This document shows positions 15,050-22,923 of a stretch of DNA of 64,000 nt, one piece after another. The DNA is from JAVBMJ01 sp031551275. GTDB lineage: Bacteria > Bacteroidota > Bacteroidia > Bacteroidales > Rikenellaceae. Within the stretch, counting starts at the first letter, position 1. Every line of letters begins with the position of its first letter. Location: positions 372,001 through 436,000 of the forward strand of contig JAVBNX010000007.1 of NCBI GenBank assembly GCA_031551275.1. Reading direction: 5' to 3'. The notes below the pieces were generated by a model. That model did not search any database and was not told the origin of the DNA. It worked only from the letters and a program-made list of their open reading frames with translations. The position numbers and the translations under genes were made by a program.

Positions 15050-16288
15050 TTACTCCGAGCGCTTCTTGGTCAGCTTAAAGGTATCGGTGGCGATGACCAA
15101 CTCCTCGTCCGTGGCGATCACGGCCACTTTGACCTTGGAGCCGGGCTTGGAGAGGATTTTGTCCACTCCCCTGACGCCCTTGTTGCCCTCGAAGTCGAAG
15201 TCGATCCCCATAAAGTCCATGCCGCGGCAGACGAACTCGCGCAACGAATCCTCGTTCTCGCCCACGCCGCCCGTGAAGACCAGCAGATCGACACCCTCCA
15301 TGGCCGCCGCGTAGGAGCCCACGAATTTTTTGACCCTCTCGTTGTACATCTCCAGGGCCAACTCGGCGCGCTGGTTGCCATCGGCCGCCGCCGCGCGTAT
15401 GTCGCGCATATCGGAGCTGATGCCCGTGATGCCCAGCACGCCCGACTGCTTGTTGATCACGTCGTTCAAACGCGAGATGCTCAGCTCCTCCTTGTCGGCG
15501 ATGTAGAGCAGCGCACCCGGGTCGACGCATCCGCAGCGTGTTCCCATGATCAGCCCGTCGACCGGTGTGAAGCCCATCGAGGTGTCGAACGATTTGCCGT
15601 TGAGGATAGCCGTTACCGAGGCCCCGTTGCCGATGTGGCAGGTAATGACCTTGGAGTTGTTGAAGTCCACCCCGGCGAGTTTGCACCCCTTTTCGGCGAC
15701 GTATTTGTGGCTCGTGCCGTGGAATCCGTAGCGGCGGACCCTGTATTTCTCGTAGTATTTGTAGGGCAGCGCGTAGAGGTAGCTCTTTTCGGGCATCGAC
15801 TGGTGGAACGATGTGTCGAACACGGCGACCTGCGGGGTGTCCGGCAACAGGGTCTCGATCGAGAGGATGCCCTTCAGGTTGGCCGGGTTGTGCAATGGAG
15901 CCAGCTCGAAGCAGCTCTCGATCTTCTTGACCACGTCGCGGTCCACCACCACGCTGCCCTGGAAGTACTCGCCCCCGTGGGCCACCCTGTGGCCGACCGA
16001 GGAGAGCTCCGAGAGCGAGCCCAACACGCCGTGGTCCGGATCGGTCAGCGCCTGGATGATCATATTGATCCCCGCCGAGTGGTCGGGTATGGGCTTGTCG
16101 ACCACGAAGGGCTCTTTGCCTGCGGGTTTGTGCGTGAGGTTGCCCTCGGCCAAACCGATCCTGTCGACCAGCCCTTTGGCCAGCAGCGCGTGTTTGCACT
16201 CCTGGGTGGCGGGATCGCACTCGGAACTCATCTTGATGACCTGATATTTGATCGAGGAACTGCCGCAGTTTAAAACCAGTATATTCAT
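15050..16288 (-). CDS. ackA: Acetate kinase
   Basis: The 412-residue enzyme interconverts acetyl phosphate plus ADP and acetate plus ATP. ASKHA-fold motifs are all present: NCGSSSIKYQ (residues 6-15), VGHRVAHGGEYF, VAVFDTSFHQSMP, YGFHGTSHKYV and ITCHIGNGASVTAIL, with the C-terminal TGGVGEN. It ends TKKRSE. The gene follows pta with a gap of 15 bases, so both halves of the acetate-producing, ATP-generating pathway are co-transcribed leftward from the promoter upstream of pta. Confidence 0.97.
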   Translation of the reverse strand: MNILVLNCGSSSIKYQVIKMSSECDPATQECKHALLAKGLVDRIGLAEGNLTHKPAGKEPFVVDKPIPDHSAGINMIIQALTDPDHGVLGSLSELSSVGHRVAHGGEYFQGSVVVDRDVVKKIESCFELAPLHNPANLKGILSIETLLPDTPQVAVFDTSFHQSMPEKSYLYALPYKYYEKYRVRRYGFHGTSHKYVAEKGCKLAGVDFNNSKVITCHIGNGASVTAILNGKSFDTSMGFTPVDGLIMGTRCGCVDPGALLYIADKEELSISRLNDVINKQSGVLGITGISSDMRDIRAAAADGNQRAELALEMYNERVKKFVGSYAAAMEGVDLLVFTGGVGENEDSLREFVCRGMDFMGIDFDFEGNKGVRGVDKILSKPGSKVKVAVIATDEELVIATDTFKLTKKRSE

Positions 16289-16303
16289 TGTATTTTTTGT
16301 TTT

Positions 16304-17311
16304 TTATTTCTTTACCATAGCCTGGCAAGCCGTGATGGCCACCAGATTGACAATGTCATTAACCGAGCAACCCCTCGAAAGGTCGTTGATGGGCGCCGCC
16401 ATCCCCTGCAAAACGGGCCCTACGGCCTCGGCGTGCGCCATCCTCTGCACGAGCTTGTAGGCGATGTTCCCGCTTTCGAGCGACGGAAAAACCAACACGT
16501 TCGCGCTGCCGCCGATCCGGCTTCCGGGCGCTTTTTGCGCCGCCACGCCCGGCACGATCGCCGTGTCGGCCTGGAACTCCCCTTCGATCAACATATCGGG
16601 GGCCTTCTCTTTGGCGATGCGCGTCGCCTCGATTACCTTGTCGATCCTTTCATGCTTGGCCGATCCCATGGTCGAAAAACTCAGCATGGCGATCCTCGGC
16701 TCGAAGCCCGCGATGGCCCTGGCCGTCAACCCGGAGGCGACGGCGATCTCGGCCAGCTCCTCGGCGGTGGGGTCGGGGTTGACCGCACAGTCGGCAAAGA
16801 CCAGCATCCCGTTCTCCCCGTAGGTCGCCTCGGGCAGGATCATCAGAAAGGCGCCCGATACCACGCTCACGCCCGGCAGCGTCTTGACGTACTGGAACGC
16901 GGGACGCAGCACGTCCCCCGTGGCGTTGATCGCCCCGGCCACCTCGCCATCCGCGTCGCCCGCCTTGACCATCACGGCCGCCAGGGTCAACGGCTGTTGG
17001 AGCAGCTTCTCGGCCGCCTCGCGGGTCAGCCCCTTGGCCGCGCGCAACTCGAGCATCAGGGCGATGTAACGCTCCTTTTCGGGATTGTTCTTGGGGTCGA
17101 CGATCTTCGCCTTTTGTATGTTGTCGTAGTAGCTCTCCGAGGCCAGGTGGAGGATCTCTTTGGGGTCGCCGATCAGGATCACCTCCGCGATCCCCTCGCC
17201 GATGATGGTATTGGCCGCCTTGAGGGTGCGCGGTTCGGTCGATTCAGGCAAAACGATCCTCATTTTGTGGGTTTTGGCCTTGGCCCTGACCTGGTCTAAG
17301 AATGCCGACAT
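16304..17311 (-). CDS. pta: Phosphate acetyltransferase
   Basis: ATG 17311 (MSAFLDQVRAKAKTHKMRIVLPE) is chosen because it matches the usual N-terminus; the longer frame would run into the promoter. The 335-residue single-domain enzyme converts acetyl-CoA and phosphate to acetyl phosphate and CoA. Motifs include LPESTEPRTLKAA, VSGAFLMILPE, LSFSTMGSAKHERIDKV, and the C-terminal ANVLVFPSLESGNIAYKLVQ and GPVLQGMAAPINDLSRG blocks. It is shorter than the E. coli enzyme, which carries an extra N-terminal part, and is a typical Bacteroidota/Gram-positive form. It is the first gene of the pta-ackA operon. Confidence 0.97.
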   Translation of the reverse strand: MSAFLDQVRAKAKTHKMRIVLPESTEPRTLKAANTIIGEGIAEVILIGDPKEILHLASESYYDNIQKAKIVDPKNNPEKERYIALMLELRAAKGLTREAAEKLLQQPLTLAAVMVKAGDADGEVAGAINATGDVLRPAFQYVKTLPGVSVVSGAFLMILPEATYGENGMLVFADCAVNPDPTAEELAEIAVASGLTARAIAGFEPRIAMLSFSTMGSAKHERIDKVIEATRIAKEKAPDMLIEGEFQADTAIVPGVAAQKAPGSRIGGSANVLVFPSLESGNIAYKLVQRMAHAEAVGPVLQGMAAPINDLSRGCSVNDIVNLVAITACQAMVKK

Positions 17312-17371
17312 GGGGTAAGTTTTATGTGGTGTGTAAAAATTCCGTGCACGAGCACGAAAACAATCGGTCCG

Positions 17372-17379
17372 CAAAGATA
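17372..17379 (-). promoter_or_regulatory. Probable -7 box (TATCTTTG) of the pta-ackA operon
   Basis: The minus-strand TATCTTTG (17379 to 17372) fits TAnnTTTG and lies about 60 bases before the pta start. Confidence 0.5.
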
Positions 17380-17494
17380 CGAATTTTCTCCCGGTTTGTC
17401 CCCCGGTTTCTCAAATTGTTATTCATTTGTATCAAATATTGAAAATGGGGCAGGCGATATTTCCGTGTGATGTTCTTTATTGTATAAATTACTA

Positions 17495-17502
17495 TATATT
17501 TG
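17495..17502 (+). promoter_or_regulatory. Probable -7 box (TATATTTG) for the lipoprotein gene
   Basis: TATATTTG fits TAnnTTTG and lies 51 bases before the ATG at 17554. Confidence 0.5.
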
Positions 17503-17553
17503 CTCCAAACCAATGATAACAAGTACAACGCACCTTTATTCCCTCTCCCTGTC

Positions 17554-18849
17554 ATGAGAATACCAATCATGCGGGCGGCAGCCTGTATCGCCGTTACCAC
17601 CTTGTTGGCGGTGCTGTCCGGATGCGGCAAGTCCGACGGTCCGGGCAAGTCCACAGTCAATCTCGCCTCCATGAAGCGCTCCAACCTGTCCGGCGCCAAA
17701 GCGGTCTTCCGCACGGGCGGGGCGGTAACCAAAGCCGACGACGGCATCGTCGGCGTGCCGATCCTCTACAAGGTCGGCCTCAACGACCAGGCCACCGCCG
17801 TTATCTTTACCGACGACCAGGGCGAAACCATCCCTGCGGTAACCGACCGGGTCATCGATTTGTCGGATAAATACGCCGCCATGTGCGTCTGCGCCTCCGA
17901 GAAGGAGCGCGAGTACGGTCCGTTCTTCTACTTTGTCATCCGCAAAAGCGACGGGAAATTGTTTACCACCGATTTGAGCATGGATAATTTCCGGGAGGCG
18001 TTGTCCTACCTTTTCCCGGAGGGCATGCACGTCTCCGACCAGCAGGGCAACGTCTACTTCCGCGCGGGGACCGGCCTGTGCAAGATCCACGAATCGGGCG
18101 GCCAGACCACCTTCACGCCCTTTATTACCACCAGCCTCGGTCAGTATTGGTACATGAACGGCAACGGCGACGTGGTAACCTACCCCTACTGGTACAAGGC
18201 GGACGGGACGGTAATTCCGGCCCATGAGACCCTTGTCGACGGCCAATCCGCACCGTTCGCCCTCGACGGCATCCCGGGTTCCTTCTTCCAGATCGAATAC
18301 ACGGGTACACCCACTGTTCCGGCCTGGTCGTTGGCCCAATACACCGCCGGGGCGTCGGAGGTAACCCGGACCGTGGTCCATGCCTTCGCTTATTCGACCA
18401 GTGCGTCGGTAATCACGGCTGCGGGCAGGGGGGTAACCACAGCCTGGACCGTTACCCCCGAGCAAAGTTATGCCTGTGTGATATCCGGCTCGGCGTCGGG
18501 GGTCGAGGTCGATTATTACCCCATCCCGACGGAGTGCCCCATGGCGAAAATATCCCAGATCGGGTCCGACGCAGCCGTGTCGAAAGACTATCTGTATGCC
18601 TACGATAGCGACGGGAGCAAGATCTCACGCTTCAACCCACAGACCGGGGAGCACATCGAGAACTACTGCGTTTTGTCGGGATACGTGTGGGCGCACGTGC
18701 TCAAGGCTTGTAAGGACGAAACCCTTTTGGTCGTCGCCTCCAAAGCGGGCAAGGAGCTCTTGGTTGAGATTGGCACCGACCGCCAGCCGGTCGAACTGAG
18801 CCTCTATTACAACGGCATGCCCATCACGCTCTACCAGCGCCTGGACTGA
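17554..18849 (+). CDS. Lipoprotein of unknown function
   Basis: The ATG at 17554 gives a short lipoprotein signal (MRIPIMRAAACIAVTTLLA) with lipobox VLSGC; ATG 17569 is also possible. The roughly 430-residue mature part is Gly/Thr/Tyr-rich and probably beta-structured, with segments such as QTTFTPFITTSLGQYWYMN and a later DYLYAYDSDGSKISRFNP block. That pattern recalls propeller or surface-exposed lipoproteins of gut Bacteroidota. No enzyme motif is recognised. It is monocistronic, between the pta promoter region and a strong bidirectional terminator. Confidence 0.82.
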   Translation: MRIPIMRAAACIAVTTLLAVLSGCGKSDGPGKSTVNLASMKRSNLSGAKAVFRTGGAVTKADDGIVGVPILYKVGLNDQATAVIFTDDQGETIPAVTDRVIDLSDKYAAMCVCASEKEREYGPFFYFVIRKSDGKLFTTDLSMDNFREALSYLFPEGMHVSDQQGNVYFRAGTGLCKIHESGGQTTFTPFITTSLGQYWYMNGNGDVVTYPYWYKADGTVIPAHETLVDGQSAPFALDGIPGSFFQIEYTGTPTVPAWSLAQYTAGASEVTRTVVHAFAYSTSASVITAAGRGVTTAWTVTPEQSYACVISGSASGVEVDYYPIPTECPMAKISQIGSDAAVSKDYLYAYDSDGSKISRFNPQTGEHIENYCVLSGYVWAHVLKACKDETLLVVASKAGKELLVEIGTDRQPVELSLYYNGMPITLYQRLD

Positions 18850-18861
18850 CCGCACGACCCA

Positions 18862-18904
18862 TAAAAACGCCGGCCGCTTCAAACTGAGCGGCCGGCGTCG
18901 TTTT
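18862..18904. terminator. Bidirectional terminator between the lipoprotein and aldolase genes
   Basis: A perfect 12-base stem (18867-18878 / 18887-18898) with an eight-base loop has A residues on the left and TTTT on the right. Confidence 0.88.
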
Positions 18905-18919
18905 ATAACCGGGGAATCG

Positions 18920-19912
18920 CTACGCCTTGTCCGCGCTGCCCAATACGTTCTGCACCTTGTGCAGGTAGAGTTTCTTGAGCTCGTCGCGTGCGGGCCCGAG
19001 GTACTTCCTGGGGTCGAACTCGCCGGGCTTGGTGGCGAACACCTCGCGCACGGCGGCGGTCATGGCCAAACGGCCGTCCGAGTCGATGTTGATCTTGCAC
19101 ACGGCCGAGGTGGCCGCTTTGCGCAGTTCGTCCTCGGGGATGCCGATGGCGTCCTTCAACGCGCCGCCGTATTTGTTGATGGTTGCCACATACTCTTGGG
19201 GCACGCTCGACGCGCCGTGCAGCACGATGGGGAACCCGGGGATGCGTTTTTCGATCTCCTGCAGGATGTCGAAGCGCAGGGGCGGGGGAACCAGCACGCC
19301 GTCCGCGTTGCGGGTGCACTGCTCGGGCTTGAATTTGTTGGCGCCGTGCGAGGTGCCGATCGAGATGGCCAGCGAGTCCACGCCGGTGCGCGACACGAAA
19401 TCGACCACCTGGTCGGGCTCGGTATAGGTGTGGTGCTCGGCCGAAACCTCGTCCTCGACGCCGGCCAGTACCCCGAGCTCGCCCTCTACGGTCACATCAT
19501 GGGCGTGGGCGTACTCGACCACTTTCTTTGTCAGGGCGATGTTCTCCTCGTAAGCGAGGTGGCTGCCGTCGATCATTACCGAGCTGAAGCCCATGTCGAT
19601 GCACGATTTACAGAGCTCGAACGAATCGCCGTGGTCCAGGTGCAACACGATGGGGATGTTCTTGCCCAGTTCCTTGGCGTACTCGACCGCGCCCTGCGCC
19701 ATGTAGCGCAGCAGGGTCTGGTTGGCGTACTTGCGCGCGCCGCTCGAAACCTGGAGGATCACGGGGGAGTTGCCTTCCACGCACGCCTGGATGATGGATT
19801 GCAACTGCTCCATGTTGTTGAAGTTGAACGCGGGAACAGCGTACTTGCCTGCGATGGCCTTTTTGAAGAGCTCTTTCGAGTTCACCAGGCCGAGTTCTTT
19901 GTAGGAGATCAT
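18920..19912 (-). CDS. fba: Class II fructose-bisphosphate aldolase
   Basis: The 330-residue metal-dependent aldolase cleaves fructose 1,6-bisphosphate to dihydroxyacetone phosphate and glyceraldehyde 3-phosphate in glycolysis and runs the reverse reaction in gluconeogenesis. The class II signatures are visible: PIVLHLDHGDSFELCKSCI (zinc-binding His and catalytic Asp), SSVMIDGSHL, EGELGVLAG, SAEHHTYT, ISIGTSHG and VLHGASSVP. ISYKELGLVNSKELF is the usual start. It is a single-gene leftward unit with a -7 box 33 bases upstream. Confidence 0.96.
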   Translation of the reverse strand: MISYKELGLVNSKELFKKAIAGKYAVPAFNFNNMEQLQSIIQACVEGNSPVILQVSSGARKYANQTLLRYMAQGAVEYAKELGKNIPIVLHLDHGDSFELCKSCIDMGFSSVMIDGSHLAYEENIALTKKVVEYAHAHDVTVEGELGVLAGVEDEVSAEHHTYTEPDQVVDFVSRTGVDSLAISIGTSHGANKFKPEQCTRNADGVLVPPPLRFDILQEIEKRIPGFPIVLHGASSVPQEYVATINKYGGALKDAIGIPEDELRKAATSAVCKINIDSDGRLAMTAAVREVFATKPGEFDPRKYLGPARDELKKLYLHKVQNVLGSADKA

Positions 19913-19945
19913 GGTATGGTAGGTTTAAGTTCTTAAAATTTTTTA

Positions 19946-19953
19946 CAAATGTA
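19946..19953 (-). promoter_or_regulatory. Probable -7 box (TACATTTG) of fba
   Basis: The minus-strand TACATTTG (19953 to 19946) lies about 34 bases before the fba start at 19912. Confidence 0.5.
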
Positions 19954-20000
19954 CTCTTTTTTTTTGGAATCCCCACACCTTTCCGCGAAAAATAGCGGTA

Positions 20001-20032
20001 AAATAAAGCGGGGAGGCCCGAAAGCCTCCCCG
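20001..20032 (-). terminator. Terminator of the LruC-domain lipoprotein gene
   Basis: The nine-base stem CGGGGAGGC/GCCTCCCCG (20009-20017 / 20024-20032) has loop CCGAAA and is followed on the minus strand by TTTATTTT. Confidence 0.75.
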
Positions 20033-20056
20033 TCGTAATTTTTGCCGCCGTATCCC

Positions 20057-21127
20057 CTACCAGCGCGCGAAATTGACGTGCTTTTCGTAGCAGAGGGCCT
20101 TGTTGCGGTTGGAGCTCCAGTTGAGGGGCGCTCCGGTTGCGATCCACGATTTGAAATCGGGGTAGGCCTCCCAGACCGGGGTCCTCTCGTAGGCGTGGTA
20201 GGCCGAGTTGGCTATGGCCAATCCGTAGGGGAAGGTCCCTTCGGGCGCGCTCTTGTCGATCGACGAGACGTAGAATTTATACCCGCCCGACTTGATGAAG
20301 TATTTGATCATCTTGGTCTCGTTGCTCGACGAGGAGCAGGTCGTGGCCACGGGGTTGTACTGGAAGTAGCCACACACGACCACATCTTCCGACGCTTTTT
20401 CGTAGCGGGGCCGCTCCATCAGGCTCCTGTCCTTGACGATGGTGTAGCCGTCGCACACGGTGTTGCCGCCGCCCTCGACCACGGGGATCACCTCGGTATA
20501 GGGGGTGTTGTCGTTCTCGGTGTTGATAAAGCCCTCCTGCCCGAAAAAGAAATCCCTGCGCACGTCGTCGGAGAGCATATGCTCGCCGTTTCCATCCTCC
20601 CAACCGAAGGCGATCAAATTGGCGCTGCCCAGGGCTACGGGCTTGATCCTGAATGTGATCTTCGCCGTGCTGCCGTTCCCGCTCACGCTGTGGCGGACGT
20701 ACAACACCAGGTCGTTGTAGTCGAAGTCGCCCACCCGGCTGTCCTCGAACATAATTACCGAGTTGCCGTCCTTGACGTAGGAGTTGGCCTCGAAGTTATG
20801 GGCCCCCTGCGCCAGGGTAACGATCTCCAGGTAGTCCGATACCGGGGGTGCGACGGCCGCTCTGGTCACGATGTTCTCCGCGCCGATCCAGGCGGGGATC
20901 TGGAGGGTCAGCGCCACGGTGGTGGTGGCCAGAGTGTCGGTCCGCCCGTCGGCGTCGTGGTAGATTACCTGTACTGCCTCGCCCTGTGCGGGTGCGGAGA
21001 TTTGGTAGCTTTTGGTGGTTGCGTAGCGGTCGACGATGACCGTGCCGTCACTCTTTTCCGCCTCCTTTTTAAGGCACGACGAAAACAGTGCTACACAGGC
21101 GATTAGTGGAATATAAATTTTGTTCAT
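20057..21127 (-). CDS. LruC-domain lipoprotein (DUF4842-like)
   Basis: The 356-residue protein begins with a lipoprotein signal ending FSSC (residue 18). After a short beta domain it shows the acidic block FEDSRVGDFDYNDLVLYVR (about residues 125-143), a likely calcium-binding loop characteristic of LruC-domain proteins. The C-terminus has the matching signature FPYGLAIANS, WEAYPDFKSWI and W-rich end. LruC domains occur in surface-exposed Bacteroidota and Leptospira lipoproteins of unclear role. The gene has its own -7 box and terminator. Confidence 0.86.
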   Translation of the reverse strand: MNKIYIPLIACVALFSSCLKKEAEKSDGTVIVDRYATTKSYQISAPAQGEAVQVIYHDADGRTDTLATTTVALTLQIPAWIGAENIVTRAAVAPPVSDYLEIVTLAQGAHNFEANSYVKDGNSVIMFEDSRVGDFDYNDLVLYVRHSVSGNGSTAKITFRIKPVALGSANLIAFGWEDGNGEHMLSDDVRRDFFFGQEGFINTENDNTPYTEVIPVVEGGGNTVCDGYTIVKDRSLMERPRYEKASEDVVVCGYFQYNPVATTCSSSSNETKMIKYFIKSGGYKFYVSSIDKSAPEGTFPYGLAIANSAYHAYERTPVWEAYPDFKSWIATGAPLNWSSNRNKALCYEKHVNFARW

Positions 21128-21154
21128 TCCGGTGAGAATTGATAATAGACGCTA

Positions 21155-21162
21155 CAAAAGTA
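21155..21162 (-). promoter_or_regulatory. Probable -7 box (TACTTTTG) of the LruC-domain gene
   Basis: The minus-strand TACTTTTG (21162 to 21155) lies 27 bases before the start codon at 21127. Confidence 0.5.
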
Positions 21163-21219
21163 CGAAAAAATGCCGTGGACACCATATAATAAGCAAAAAA
21201 AATCGCTGCCCCGCCGCGG

Positions 21220-21250
21220 TTTGCCGTTTGCGCCGAAATTCCTATCTTTG
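21220..21250 (+). promoter_or_regulatory. Bacteroidota-type promoter for the fumarase gene
   Basis: TTTG (21220-21223) and TATCTTTG (21243-21250) are 19 bases apart, and the ATG follows at 21289. Confidence 0.75.
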
Positions 21251-21288
21251 CAGATAATTTAAACCGGACCAGCAAAACCGTTTCCATC

Positions 21289-22896
21289 ATGTCTGAATTT
21301 ATTTACCAGGAGCCCTTCCCGCTGGGCGAGGACAAGACCGAATACCGCCTTTTAACCAAAGACCATGTGAAAGTCGTCGAGTGCGACGGCCGTAAAATAC
21401 TGAAGATCGACCCCCAAGGCATCGAATTGCTCTCGAAAGAGGCCTTTGCCGACGTCTCCTTCTATTTGAGGGGCGCCCACCTGCAAAAGTTGGCCGACAT
21501 ATTGAAGGACCCCGAGGCCTCCGACAACGACCGCTTCGTGGCCTACACCATGATCCTCAACCAGGTAATCTCGGCTCACGGCGAATTGCCCACCTGCCAG
21601 GACACGGGTACGGCCATCGCCATCGGCAAGAAGGGCGAGAACGTCTTCACGGGCGGCGACGACGCCGAGGCGATCTCCAAAGGGGTCTACCAGACCTACA
21701 AGGAGCGCAATCTGCGCTACTCCCAGGTCGTGCCCTTCAGCATGACCGAGGAGAAGAACAGCGGCACCAACCTCCCCGCCCAGATCGACCTCTACGCCAC
21801 CAAGGGCGGCAAATACGAATTCCTGTTCGTTACCAAGGGCGGCGGCTCGGGCAACAAGACCTTCCTGTACCAGCAAACCAAGGCTTTGCTGAACGACGCC
21901 TCGCTCGAAAAGTTCGTCAAGGAGAAGATCAAGGACCTGGGCACGTCGGCCTGCCCGCCCTACCACCTGGCCATCGTGATCGGGGGCACCTCCGCCGAGG
22001 CCTGCCTGGCCACGGTCAAAAAGGCCTCCGCGGGCTACCTCGACAACCTGCCCACCTGCGGCAACGAGGGCGGCCGCGCCTTCCGCGACCTGGAGTGGGA
22101 GGCGAAGATTACGAAGATCTGCCAGGAGTACGGCATGGGAGCGCAATTCGGCGGCAAATATTTCGTCCACGACGTGCGTGTGGTCCGTTTGCCGCGCCAC
22201 GCCGCCTCCTGCCCCGTGGGCATGGGGGTAAGTTGCAGCGCCGACCGCAACATCAAAGGCAAAATTACCAAAGACGGCATCTTCCTGGAACAGCTGGAGA
22301 AGAACCCCGAAAAATACCTCCCCAAAGACGCCCCGATCCTGGCTCCGGCCGTCGAGATCGACCTGGACGAGGGGATCGACAAGGTAAGGGCCACCCTCTC
22401 GAAGTACCCCGTCAAGACGCGCCTCAATTTGAAAGGCACGCTGATCGTGGCCCGGGACATCGCCCACGCGCAGATCAAAAAGCTGATCGACGAGGGCCAA
22501 CCCATGCCCGAGTACTTCAAAAAGCACCCTGTCTACTACGCCGGCCCCGCCAAAACGCCGCAGGGCATGGCCTCGGGCAGCTTCGGCCCCACCACGGCCG
22601 GGCGGATGGACCCCTACGTCGACCTGTTCCAGAGCCTGGGAGGCTCGCTGGTCATGCTGGCCAAGGGCAACCGCACCCAGATGGTAACCGACGCATGCAA
22701 AAAGCACGGCGGCTTCTACCTCGGCTCGATCGGGGGCCCCGCCGCCATCCTGGCCAAGGAGAGCATCAAGAGCGTCGAGGTGGTCGACTTCCCCGAACTG
22801 GGCATGGAGGCGGTCCGGAAGATCTACGTCGAGAATTTTCCCGCCTTTATCATCGTGGACGACAAGGGCAACGATTTTTTCGCCCCTTACAAGTAA
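21289..22896 (+). CDS. Class I fumarate hydratase (iron-sulphur type)
   Basis: The 535-residue protein is a full-length class I fumarase, with the N-terminal alpha domain and C-terminal beta domain in one chain, as in E. coli FumA/FumB. It interconverts fumarate and malate using an oxygen-labile 4Fe-4S cluster. Cluster-region motifs are LPTCQDTGTAIAIG, LPTCGNEGGRAFRD and ASCPVGMGVSCSADRN. The beta domain carries YAGPAKTPQGMASGSFGPTTAGRMD and KGNRTQMV. It has a strong consensus promoter; batD follows after 27 bases, so batDE may be co-transcribed from here. Confidence 0.95.
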   Translation: MSEFIYQEPFPLGEDKTEYRLLTKDHVKVVECDGRKILKIDPQGIELLSKEAFADVSFYLRGAHLQKLADILKDPEASDNDRFVAYTMILNQVISAHGELPTCQDTGTAIAIGKKGENVFTGGDDAEAISKGVYQTYKERNLRYSQVVPFSMTEEKNSGTNLPAQIDLYATKGGKYEFLFVTKGGGSGNKTFLYQQTKALLNDASLEKFVKEKIKDLGTSACPPYHLAIVIGGTSAEACLATVKKASAGYLDNLPTCGNEGGRAFRDLEWEAKITKICQEYGMGAQFGGKYFVHDVRVVRLPRHAASCPVGMGVSCSADRNIKGKITKDGIFLEQLEKNPEKYLPKDAPILAPAVEIDLDEGIDKVRATLSKYPVKTRLNLKGTLIVARDIAHAQIKKLIDEGQPMPEYFKKHPVYYAGPAKTPQGMASGSFGPTTAGRMDPYVDLFQSLGGSLVMLAKGNRTQMVTDACKKHGGFYLGSIGGPAAILAKESIKSVEVVDFPELGMEAVRKIYVENFPAFIIVDDKGNDFFAPYK

Positions 22897-22923
22897 AAAC
22901 CTTATAACCGCGCAATAAAACCC